Assembly: GCA_029962745.1 (NCBI GenBank)
Contig: CM057165.1
Span: forward strand, 8,331,523-8,395,522
Length of the DNA: 64,000 nt
Source of the DNA: Echinometra lucunter
Taxonomy: Eukaryota; Echinodermata; Echinoidea; Camarodonta; Echinometridae
Direction of reading: 5' to 3'
The notes under the pieces were generated by a model that did no database searches, had not been told where the DNA came from, and worked only from the letters and a program-made list of their open reading frames with translations. Numbering within the stretch: position 1 is the stretch's first letter; the number at the start of each line of letters is the position of its first letter. A program made the translations under genes and the position numbers. Positions 41,101-53,765 of the stretch are shown piece by piece.

Positions 41101-42458
41101 TTTCTTCTTCTTCTTTTCTGGACATTTATTGACATACTTTTTAGTATTTTCTAATACGGCATCCGACTGGAAAAAGACACCTGTCGACGCTAAGCAGTCA
41201 GTCCTCGAGAACTGGGTCAATGATCTTCTTTGCAGCATAAACATTGATTTTATTTGGTCTGTCGATGTCCCACCGTCACAAAAACATTGTAATAATCTTG
41301 TGTAATACCTGTGTATGTTGTTTATATCAAAAGTGACCTTTTTACACCATGACCTACATTGAATTATTATAGCTATATGTCTTTATTCGCTAGCTAGTAG
41401 TACTACTACCAATAGTATACGATCGGTGTTTGTAGATGTGGAGAAAGGGGGAGACAAAGATCAGCCATATTTTTATGTACATTTTGTTGACATGTCACTC
41501 CCGGCCAGATGGATAATCTATTCTATTTTTCATTAAATTTTATTTTATACAGAAAATATTATCATTTGCTTGTTATATTTAAACATCTCTTTTATCATGT
41601 TTATGAGGATGTTTTGATTGATCAACGAACGGCCTTTTCATGGCCTATTCTCGTCTGCTGTCACCTCGTATCAGTGGAGAAATGAATAGGACTTGATGTG
41701 AGACTGCCTTGGAAATCGGACAATGATTATATTTCTCGTATTTTTTATACAACAGAAGAGCTAGCGCCAGTTGATATTTCCCTCAGAGCAATTCGCAAGC
41801 TCGGTGTCCCGGATGCCTCTTTTGTACTTGGAAAATCCGCCATTGATTAAGCGAGGTCACGGTCAGCTTTATCCTAATGAAAACGTTTATTTATGATGGT
41901 GATAATTTCCCTCCTTTTTGCAGAATTTGATTGGCCATCTTGAAATTCGATATTTATTGCTTTCTTGGTCAAGAAAATCTATGCCGGGTGACTTTAATGG
42001 AAATTAATTGCGTTTTGTAGCGGCCCCTGTTTTCCAGGGGTAAACTCTATAAATTAGCCTGGTGAGGACATTGCAATGTTCCTCAATCCAAAGTTTAGAT
42101 GGACCTATGGCATGGTCCTTGATTAACGTCATAATGGAGATAATGTGACGTCATCATAATTATTTATTTATGGCTTGAGAGTAAGGTTGTAACCTTAATG
42201 CCGATTTGATTAATTCACGATACCCACAAATTTGATATTAAGGAGCAGATGCTCTCATAACTGAATATCGCTCGCACGTTTTCCACCTTTTTTTTTCTTT
42301 TGTTCTGTCCCAAGTCTCTTTTTATCACTCTTCATTCTCCCGTTCTCTCTCTTTCTCTCTTCATCGCATTCTTCTCTCTCCATATTTGTCCCAGTCACAC
42401 ATAAACTCTCTCCTTCTCTTTCCCTCTCTCTCTCCCTCTCTCCTTTGCCTCTTTCTCC

Positions 42459-42500
<42 letters not shown>

Positions 42501-45500
42501 GCTGCCCCACCCCCTTCCGCATAAAGACCATACAAAACGCACAAAATAACAAGAAATCGACTAGATGACAGTGGGGTGGGGAGGGGGTATACTGCATCCA
42601 GAAAGAGTTTTAGATGGAATGCCTTCTTGTTTAACTTTACATTTGATTAAGGATAATTAGACTACTGTATATTTTTCAATTACGATACACCTCAGTCTTG
42701 ACCATTTGTCCTTAGCGGTCATCACGTATTTCCACATGCCCTTCGTGCGACCCCATACTCTCATCGGCAATGATTTGGTCACGGACTATCATATACGATC
42801 GATTTCCTTCCGATATATTATTAGTCACCCGTGACAAATGCAAAATAGGCAAAATAGAACGACTCGATAATACAATGCGCTTCCCACCTTTCCCCCTGCA
42901 ATACCTCTGCCGAACCCCTCCCCCTGGACCGTTCCCGCCCATACGATCGCAATCGAGAGTTATAATTCATTACGTACGCTATCGCCTGCGTATTAGCCGC
43001 TCATCATTTTCAGCGACATTTCAAAATTCGGAGCCCGCTCTTTTGTGGGTATTTACACGGAACAAAGAATTACGATTACTGCAAATTGGAGCAGAATGGA
43101 GAATCCTTTGCGGTGTGCAGGAGAGGAAATGTCAACTGATCTACCTCTGTATTTTAATGCCGAAGGAGAAAAGGAAAAGGGGGGAAATAAACGAGCGAAT
43201 ACGATTGAAGTAATTAATTAAACATTGGATAGAGGCGGTGGCCTGCCCCTCGGTTGCCGGTTGGTTTTAATTTGTGTTTTTCGTCAACTTGTTTAGCGAG
43301 TTGCGAATAGATTCGTGATCGGGAAACAGTATGGCGTGTTGTAGGAGCCTCCTGGATTAATTTGGTGGTAGCCGATCACTAACAGGGATCAGAGCAAAAC
43401 TAAAGCAGAGGCCTGAACTGAATGTATCGACACAATTTTATTCAGTGCTTCCCAGAAGCACATGCGTGGTGAACCCTGGAACTACGAGAACGAATGTTCC
43501 ATCTTCAGGCAACACCTGTGATTTCATTTTAAACCTGAACCGCGCTGAAACGTAGTAACTTAATCTTTCCTCCGGCAATATTGTGATGCTTATTTACTTC
43601 TTTCAGTGATGGTTTCTTTTCTATGCGGAATAATCAAAGTGATTATTTTGCGTGAATGATTGGTTGCCTTATATTCAAAGCTGATGTATGCCTAAAGTTT
43701 TATATTTTCATCACTTCTGCACAATTATCGTACAAAAGACCTCTCATTACGCTTGACTAAGTTGATATCTCATAGAGATTGGATCGAGGTCGGAAGTGTT
43801 TCACATTATCAGAATCGGTTATAAGCAAGATTTACCGGAAGCAGTGACAGTGATAATTTTCTGAATGACCATTCTAGCCGTCTGTTCGTCCATCCATATT
43901 TAAAGGAGTGGTTTCGTCATCGAATTGAGATTCTCTTGATACTTGACATTACGTTTCGCTGACCTCGGGCTCTGTCGCTAGAGGATACGTGTGGTCTTGT
44001 CATTTTAGACACACATTTCGCTCTTAAAATCAGGGTAATGTAATTAAATCCCTTCTCTACTCTAATGGATAAGAGCCGAGAAGCTTATTCTTAGAATCTC
44101 ATCATCAGTTACTTACACATTTTTGACAACTTTTTTTTTTTCTTTTCTTTTTTGCGTATCCGCGTCGCAACATAAGCATCCTTGGCAGGTGCCGCACTTC
44201 AGACCATGTGTGTACACATGTGACGTTTACCTATTGATTGAACCAAGAACACTAAGCGTTATATCGATGACATTGTGTCGGGTTGCCGATTTGCGTCCCC
44301 TTGTTGATTGGCCCACCTGCCCTTGGTAAACTTCCAACCAAGGAGTAGAGAGAAAGGGGGAAAAAATCATGGCGAAGAAAATTAGATAATGTCGTTGGAT
44401 TTGGTTTATTCATGGTCCTACGTTCCATTTGAGCGGACCTGGAGTGTTGGTACTTGTCTTCTCGTGCGGGCAAATGTTTTCGCTTCGCCTCTTAGAATAG
44501 ATCTCTAGCAGGAAAACATTAGTGAAATGTTGACAGGAATTTCGATTTACAAGTTGGACGGACAAGCATTATAATCCGACTTACGTTTTCATCTTTCGTG
44601 ATTACATTCATCCCCAGTGAGCTTGAAATGTTTCGAAATACAGTTGAAATGTTCTTTGTCTGTGTTTCTTACTTGAACAAATGCTTCTGTTTGGCTGAAT
44701 CTTTGAGACGGTTTCTATAGGATTACTATCTTGCTTATCCGACACTTTTTAAATAAAAATCAGCAGTCGACTGAGTGAAAACTCTGATAGAGTATTGTGT
44801 ACAGCTTTTCTGCTGTATTCACAAAATGCCCTACTCTAGAAAAAAAATACTAGACACATTTAACCTAGATATTCTGCCATATTCGGTTTTCCTCCACGTT
44901 GCACGTTGACCTCAACACTTTGTTAGCAAAAAAAAAAAAAAAAAGAAAGTTGACCAAAGCAGGGAGTTTGCAAACCTGCTCAAGATGACTAGCTCGTTTC
45001 AGCTCGAGAGCCGTATCGCTAGGAAGATCAATATAAGAGATGAATTGATGATAAATAGTGCAAGGTGCGTCTTCTTTCAATATACTCGAACAGCTGATGT
45101 TTGGTAGCCTTAGAGATATAGAGAGAGTGAGCGATAGAGCGAGAGAGATAGAGATACTGATATTGACCAGGATACCCTTTTTTCTGTGAGAAATTTGTTA
45201 AGGAAGATATCAGCCATGGAAACTACTAGTGACAGTGAGCGTAGAGGTTGTGTCCTGAACACCACAGAGACCATTGTAAACCCAATGGACATACCTAACA
45301 ACTCCAGTCCACTCCTGCTTCAGAATGAATCTCTTACTCCTATGGATATTATGATGGGATTTATACCTGGAACTAATAGCCAAACACCAGGACAAGACGA
45401 CAGAGGACTCACACAACCCGAACCGCCGGTATCTTAATCTAAAGAAAACCCAAACCCCCAATTCAAGTAGTTTTTAAATCAAAGTTAAGATAGAATGAGA

Positions 45501-48500
45501 TCAGCGCAAATTTGAACGAAATCGGGTATCGAATAACAAAGATATGGCTTTTTCGGATTTTCATATAACATTTTTTGACACTCCTATAGCTATTGATGAC
45601 ATTATTTTGTGGACACTCTCAATGGGTTTTGCGCACATAATTGCTTAAGGATTGCACAATTTCTAATCAGCCAAATTCAAGATGTAAAATGTAGGAGTGT
45701 TTTCTCCACAGCATATTTAGGATAACAACATTGAAAAGATGTGTTCTGAAGAAAATAAAGAATATGTGAAATTCTGTGTACAAAACATATAGAGAAATGT
45801 CCCCAAATGATATCTCCAAAACCTATGGTAGTGTCAAAACATAAGATTTCATATAGGCATAACTTACTTATTCCATGTCCGATTTCGTTCAAATTTTCTC
45901 TGACCTCTTTTATTCTGTCTTAACTTTGATTTAAAATCTACTTTTCTTGAGGGTTTTGGTTTCCTTTAACCAAATTACACTCTCAAAATCTTTTGCAATC
46001 GTTGAGAACAAAAAACAGAAATGGTTTGGTTTGAAAAATTGTGCTAAAATGTCTACAGAGTGTGACTACGTTGTAAATTCAGAAAATTAGCCAGGTGAAT
46101 TATAATGAAAGAAAAGGTATTAGAAACCCAATTAAGAAGTTCACCAGGCATTCTGGGGGGTTTCCAGTTTACTTCTTTACAGTTATAAGTTATTTGATAT
46201 TAAGAAAGCTGTATTCCAAATTGTAAACAGGTGAGGAACTATCTTTCCTACAGTATGTCATTACTGATGTCCCCCATTGAATAACATCTTAGGCATGTTG
46301 GGGCAATCAGTAAATTTCATTTGCTTAAAAGGCAAGTCCACAACGAGACGAAGTTTCAACAAAAGAGTAGAAAAGTCCAAACAAAATGGTGAAAATTTGA
46401 TTGAAATTTGATGACAAAAAAGGAAGTTATGAATTTTTCAAGTTTTGCTGTTTTTTTTGCACAAAGTTCTTGAACAGTCGATATGAATATTCAGTGAATG
46501 AGTTGATGATGTTAATATCCTCACAATCTTTCACACATAATGTAAGCAGAACTGACAAAAAATTTCATGTTTTAGCTACAAAAATGCAACATTTGTTTAA
46601 GCAAATGCTAAACTACGCTGCAAGTTGTTTATCTAAAGTGATTTTGTTATTTGGGGCTTAACATTGAATTTCGAGGATGTGTATTTAGATAAAAGACAGG
46701 ATTTTTAGTATGTTTCTACGAAGACATATGTAAGTAAATGTCATTCTCTTCCATTTCTCAGAAATACATCATCCCTTTGTTGATGCATTATCTGATGTGG
46801 TTTCCTAACGATTTTTTTTTTTTTTGGGGGGGGGTTGTTTTGGGGAAAGAGAGCCCATTTTTTTCTTTTTATCTGTTTACAAATGTATTTATTCATGGGG
46901 GGGGGGGGGGGACGAGGGGTGTTTTCCTTTGTAGAATTTCGAGAATTTGAAAAGAGTAAAAATAGAAGAATTTCTTCCTCCCTCACTTTTTGCGTGTACC
47001 CACTTTTCACTCTGTCGTGATTGTTACATACTCCCGGTAAAGTGAGATAAAGTTCATTAAGATTTACCCTGATATTCCGAGAAAAGTATGAAGTGCATGA
47101 TCTCTGCAATGTCATCTCTCTAATTCTGTCTTTTTTAGCACCAAACCGGTAATTGACAAAATGAAATCCATGGAAATACCGCCATGTTAAAACCTCGATT
47201 CACATAATTATAGAGGATGATGATAATTGACCGAAAATGACACTCTGCAAGCCAAAACAATTTGGCTCTAGGCAGACCCGTTTCCGCCTCCATACATTGC
47301 TAGCCTGCACTGAAGGGCAAGTTCAAGGAGAACTGAGCCAAATGATTTCACCTAATTACCTTACCTTTTCATTAAAATCGTGTTTAGATGTCTGGCTTTC
47401 TTTCTGAAATTAAGAATGAATGATAATCATCTCTTGACAACTAATTACCATACATTGCCTAGCTTTTCCTAGATTCCATAGACTTTCTAAAAAAAAAAAT
47501 CGAAATTCTACGAAAAGGCACATTATCGCCTTTCGACATTATGTCGGTATCATTCTGTTAATATATTTTCTTGCCAAACAGGGCCCCGTTTCATAAAACT
47601 TGATATCAATAACAAGTTGCAATAACTGATATAAGCTACTGAAGTCGCTGCATCTGATTACCTGAGAGTAAATTTGTCGCAGAAATGTGGCAGTTTTTAC
47701 TGATAGCAAATTTTGTGAAATGGGGCCCAGAACAGACTTCTGGAAAGTGTTTAAATCGTCAACATTATGGTTATTTGGTTATTGAATGTTAATGGGAGCA
47801 ACAACAAAAAATCGCTAAATGTCTACGCAATACTTTTCTTTACAAGGAATGTTTGCAATATATGCTCGAAATAATAAATGCTATGCATCTTGGTATTAAA
47901 AGTACAATGTCACGCAGTTTGGGCATTTTATCAACCTCTTCTTTGCCATGAGTGTAAACCTGAGAACATGTAGATCTACCACTTGATAAATAGACTGTGT
48001 CACAAGCATGTAATTTGCGTGGCACTCAAAGAGTTAATACTGGAATACATGTATATTCAGTGTAACAAACACAATTGATGTAGTCCCCGGTTCCATAATC
48101 CAAACCAGTAATCAAACGATGATTAAAATTACACAAAATTCAAAAATTCTATCAACTTGCTATTTATTGTCTTTCTTTATGGTATATTGGACTTTCTTAT
48201 GACCAGATGAAAGGGAAAAGCTATATACACTCGGGAGAAAACCATTTTTAAATGAAAATACATGAAAGATTTTTAAAGGATTATTGTGTGTATATCCATA
48301 TACAGATAAAGACACAGGAAATGTATTTATTTATTTATTGTTTATTAACTTATTTAGCTATTGATTGATTTATTTATACACGTTTTATTTAGTACAAAAA
48401 TAGTGGCGGATAGTCCGATTCAGTTTTATAGATAAACAAAGACAAAAAATAATTTCTATCTTTCGTCCAAAGGTGAAATAATGATACTGAGTGAAAGTGC

Positions 48501-49176
48501 ATTACATTGAACGTTCAAAACGTGCCTTTGTCAAGACAACGTGTGCAAACAGCGAAGCCAAAGGTTCGGGGATGAGGAAACATCTACTTCTTGTATACCC
48601 GTCCGAGAACTTTTGTGTTTTAAAGCCTATGTTATATTTTGTTTGTTCTTAACAGAAAGGGAGTCCAACATTCAAGATGTCACGGATGCCTGAGAACTCG
48701 GTCGAATCCCTCTTTCTGCAAGCCACTGAGAGAGGAGACCGAAAGGCCATCATCTTCGCCCTCGAAAACGCGCCAGACCTCAATGTCAACTGCTTAGATG
48801 CAGATGGAAACTCGGCCTTGGTCATAGCAATAAAAAATGGAAACTCAGGTAACCTTTGATTCTATAGTAGTTGTGAATAATCGTATGTAAATGTATCATG
48901 TCTCATTACTACACTAATAGTAGATTACTGTTTGAAGTAGTATCACGTCAGCTTTTAATTTGATGTGAATGTAAGAAAGAAATGCCAGTTAATGCAACGT
49001 TAATTCTCACTATTGGATGCTGGGTGAAAATAACCTCTTTTGATTAACTTTGAAATGATGCATAATAGCAATATAGAACTCGTAGCAGTAGAGTAGTAGA
49101 AGTAGTGGTAGTAGCAGTGGTCATCGTCGTCGTCGTAGTAGTGCTGATATTGTTCTTGTAGTAGTGGCAGTAATAC

Positions 49177-49232
<56 letters not shown>

Positions 49233-49424
49233 ATAGTTGTCGTCGTAGGAGTTGTAATGGTGGTAAAGTACTAGTATTGGTAGTAGTAATGGCGGTAAAA
49301 GTTCTTGTAGTGGTAGTATAATCCTGCTATAGTGGTGATAGTAGTAAAAGTAGTAGAAGTAGTAGTGGTAGTAAGAGCAGTAGTAGTAAAAGTAGTAGAA
49401 GTAGTAGTGGTAGTAAGAGCAGTA

Positions 49425-49463
<39 letters not shown>

Positions 49464-49562
49464 ATAGTGGTAGTAGTAGTAGTGGTAGTAGTGGCAGTAG
49501 TGGTAGTAGTGGTAATAGTAGTAGCAGTAGTAGTAGTAGTAGCAGTAGTAGCAGTAGTAGTG

Positions 49563-49601
<39 letters not shown>

Positions 49602-49700
49602 ATAGTGGTAGTAGTAGTAGTGGTAGTAGTGGCAGTAGTGGTAGTAGTGGTAGTAGTAGTAGCAGTAGTAGTAATAGTAGCAGTAGTAGCAGTAGTAGTG

Positions 49701-49739
<39 letters not shown>

Positions 49740-49762
49740 ATAGTAGCAGTAGTAGCAGTAGC

Positions 49763-49794
<32 letters not shown>

Positions 49795-49833
49795 CAGTAG
49801 CAGTAGTGGTGGTAGTAGTAGTAGTAGTAGTAT

Positions 49834-49874
<41 letters not shown>

Positions 49875-49889
49875 ATAGTAGTAGCAGTA

Positions 49890-49924
<35 letters not shown>

Positions 49925-51822
49925 AATAGTACATTGTACATATAACATGAAAAAGGTTTTAGAGGGGCGCAAACAGCAGCACCAGTGGAGATAAATGTAC
50001 GCAAACCTTATTCTGGTATAAAATACAAAAAACGTTCTGACAACCGATCGATTTTGACCTTTCTTTGTAATGCATACTGACATATCCCAAAAGTGATCAG
50101 GAAAACAGAATTAACGCCACAATTTCAAGCATAGTTCGAGGAAATAATATGCTCATTACCTTGCAGGTCACTTTGGTCAAAATTGATTATCCTTTGTCAG
50201 TTAAACTGTTTGAATTATCGGGGGAATGGGAACAAATAACGAAACGAAAAGGAATTGATTAGTGAGGAGGAGAAAGGCATAAATGGAAATAAATTTTAAT
50301 TGAATACCGTAAAGCGCTGTCGCAGGGTTATTTATTGAGTCTGGAAAAGTGCATTGATCGGCGGACAAGTCTGATGACCACAATTCCACCTTAAAATACA
50401 TGACGAGGCTGGCATCTGAAATGTCTAATGCAAGGGAATATGTTTAAACCCTCCCTAATTTGAAACGCAGGTATCCTTATGATGTATGGCGATGCAAATC
50501 CCCACAAATTATTGTAATTGCATGATCAGATATCCCCAATGAGCCGCTTTGTAATTAATCATTACAATTCAGTGTCTCCAAAACTTGAGTGGATGAATTG
50601 GATCGAATGGACTGAAACTGGAATATTTTTAGACCTCGGTATTTCAAAGGTGTAGCTATATTTATAAGTTCGTGGTATTTATATGGAAAATACCCATAGC
50701 AAAAGATCAAAATGTAATTAAATTGGGCAGCGTTCGAAACAATCTATCAGGCCTAAATATAGACTTGAATGGACATTACTTACAAATTAACACGTACGAA
50801 ACCACTTTATATCTTTTCATGCTGTAAGGCTAATAATGGGAATTAATCCAGTTTTCCGGATTTTTCTATAAAATATGAGCATCCCGGATGAGTGAACAGA
50901 TGAATTGCTGATAACTTTAATCCTTCAAAGCATTTTGTGAAAAGAATAATAAAGCACCTTTATCTCTCTTATTAGTTTGCCATATGTAATAAAGCTTTTC
51001 CGAAAAGGGTGATTTATTACTATTCTTCATTTCAATTCAGCGCACAATTATGTCAAAGTTGCGGTTTTCATTTTCAGATTACATATTATAGTAGTTTTTT
51101 TTAAACGGGGCTAAACATGGTAAAGAATTACTGAATTCATTCCAAACTTCCAATTTAGTTAGTCAAACTTTAAGGAGATAATTCAAGGCTGTTAACAGAT
51201 TCCTCCTCCTCCTCTCCTCCACCTCTTCTTCATCCCCTCATCCTCCTCCTCCCCCTCCTCCCCCCTCCCCCTCCGCCCCTCCTCCCTCCTCTCCTCCTCC
51301 TTCTCATATTCCTCCTCCCCCTCCTCCTTTGTCACAAAAATCATGGATTTTTTTTTTTTTGGGGGGGGGGTATAAATTTACAGTTTCACGCTGAAACACT
51401 TTATTAGTCGTGGGTTGAATTCATAATTAATGTTCACACGACATCCGTTTGCTTGGAAAACCCACCTAGGCCTGCAGAATTCGTCGCCAGAATATTACAC
51501 AATAACCGTTTTGATTACAGGCCTGATTAACAATTCGATTTTTTCATTCATATCATAAGATACGAAAGGGGAGAACTAGATCAGTTAGATCCATGCAAAT
51601 TTACCAATCCCCTTTTGCGAACAGCAAATAAAAGTATTAGAATTCGAACCCCACGTTATTAGAATTCGTGTTATATCATTAAATCCAAATTATATTATTA
51701 ACATACATCGTTCAGGCTTTATCGTTTGATATTATTGTCCATGATTAGATACGGAATTGAAAAATATCAGCGTGGATTTGACATGCATGTGTTATAGTAG
51801 TAGTAGTAGTAGTAGCAGTAGC

Positions 51823-51872
<50 letters not shown>

Positions 51873-53529
51873 GAGTAGGAGTAAAAGTAGTACTAGATGT
51901 AGTAGCAGTAGCAGCAGAAGTAGTAGTAGTAGTTGTTGTTGTGGTAGTGATCATATACATTTAGAAGAAGTATAATAGTAGTGATAGTAGAATTAGCAGA
52001 GATAGTGGTAGTAACAGTATCAGAAGTAGTAATGGTTGACGTCGTTGTCGTCATCGTCGTCGTCATAGTAATATTAGTATTATTTGCGACAGAGTTGGTT
52101 GTAGTAGTAGCAGCTGCACCAGTCGTCGACGTCATCTTATTAGTAGCAGCAGGCAGCAGAAGTAGTAGTAGTTGTAGAAGTAGTAGTAGTAGTTGTAGTA
52201 GTAGTAATAGTAGTAGTAGTAGTAGCAGTAGTAGTAGTAGTAGTAGCAGTAGTAGTAGTAGTAGTAGTAGTAGCAGTAGTAGTAGTAATTGTAGTAGTAG
52301 TAGTAGTAGTAATAGTAGTAGTAGCAGTAGTAGTAGTAGTAGTAATTGTAGTAGTAGTAGTAGTAGTAGTAGTACTAGTAGTATTAGCGGTAGTAGTATA
52401 GTAGTATAATAGTAGCAGTAGTATCATGCAGTAATACAGCGTGTCCCAAATAAAATGTCCCTCTCAAAGACAATAAAATAATTAACAGAATCAAGATTTA
52501 TACTAAATTAGGTTTACATATTTGGAAAGCCCCTTTAATTTTGTAGTTGCTGTGAAAATTTCAAAGGTCTCCCTTCATTTGTTTAGAACACACAGGTTCT
52601 TCTGTAACAGTAGTGCTTTTCGACCCATTCCAAGTTTGATTAAAGCAATGCACACTACACACATTCATACCTTGTTCGATGCTTCACTTTCATATCAGTA
52701 AGTTCTGTGTTGGTTGTTGTTTTTTTTTTCTTATTGATTACTACAGTCAAGTTCATTTCATTTTTTAAATGAAAATTCTTCAAACTTCAGATCCACTGCA
52801 TGGTCATGCTTACTTTTACAGTGCATGTTAGAAGATAAGATAAGATTTATTAACTCTATCGACCCCCTCTCGGGGTATGAGAGTAAAACAAAATAACATA
52901 TTTACAATGATTTTATACACATAGAATATATGGATACATGCATGTAGTACATAAACATCATACATCTTTACAAAATTGGCCTTTCTGGCTGCTTGACATG
53001 TTCCATTCATGTTTTGGCTTTCATAATCCAGCTGGTAACATTCTCAATTTCCAATGATTTCAGAGGTTTTGAACGTGCTCATCTCAACGGCTACCTGTCC
53101 AGATTTCTACCTGATTCCCTTAACAAATTCTCTGTTTCGTGACATTAATGATGAAAGTCTAAGAAGCTCAAACCGGCCACTGTTGATTTCTGTTACCCCA
53201 AACTAAAAAATACAAGAAAGTGTGAATGCAAAAGCACTAACAGTTGATTTGCGGTAAGACTTTCAAGGCAGCGCAGACTTTTTTACACTGCAAACTTGGA
53301 ATGGGATGAAAAGCAATGCTGTTACATAATAGATTGTGTATTAAAAATAAATGAAGCGAAACAGATGAAAATTTCACAGAAGATACAATAGTAATAGGGC
53401 TTTCTAACTCTGAACACTGAAAGTATAATAATACTTTATTTTGAAATTAATCTAGGTGTTTATCAGAGGGACATTTTTATTTGGACACGCTGTAGTAGTA
53501 GAAGTAGTAGTAGTAGTAGTGGTAGTAGC

Positions 53530-53572
<43 letters not shown>

Positions 53573-53707
53573 ATAGTAGTAATAGTAATAGTGGTAGTCG
53601 TAGTGGTAGTAGTAGTAGTGGTAGTAGTAGTAGTAGTAGCGGCAGTAGTAGTGGTAGTAGAAGTAGAAGTAGTAGTAGTAGTGGTAGTAGTAGTAGTGGT
53701 AGTAGTA

Positions 53708-53765
<58 letters not shown>

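Larger units (their letters stand above)
15248..48655 (+). other. TRPC1-like intron 1 (33.4 kb)
   Basis: It is bounded by GTAAGT and TTCTTAACAG and rests on the exon 1 proposal. It contains the SINEs, fold-back elements, RT relic and CT/GA tracts listed separately. Large pieces in which I see nothing definite are 16020-18740, 19150-22200, 22450-23640, 24050-24990, 26170-26690, 28430-30290, 40900-42300, 43220-45130, 46690-47580 and 47730-48650. No second gene on either strand is supported inside it. Confidence 0.6.

Noticed and set aside
42770..43213. 147-codon ATG-initiated frame in unique DNA
   Set aside because: It is non-repetitive but has no recognisable motif, codon use looks random and no clear splice sites bound it. 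At this length it can occur by chance in about 64 kb. Transcript data could revive it.
49271..50083. 270-codon poly-Thr frame and its poly-Leu and poly-Val counterparts
   Set aside because: They are read-through of the (TAG)n array on both strands. The non-repeat ends carry no domain.
51620..51680. B-box-like GGTTCGAATTC on the minus strand
   Set aside because: No A-box is found at the required spacing, so a SINE or tRNA call is unsupported.
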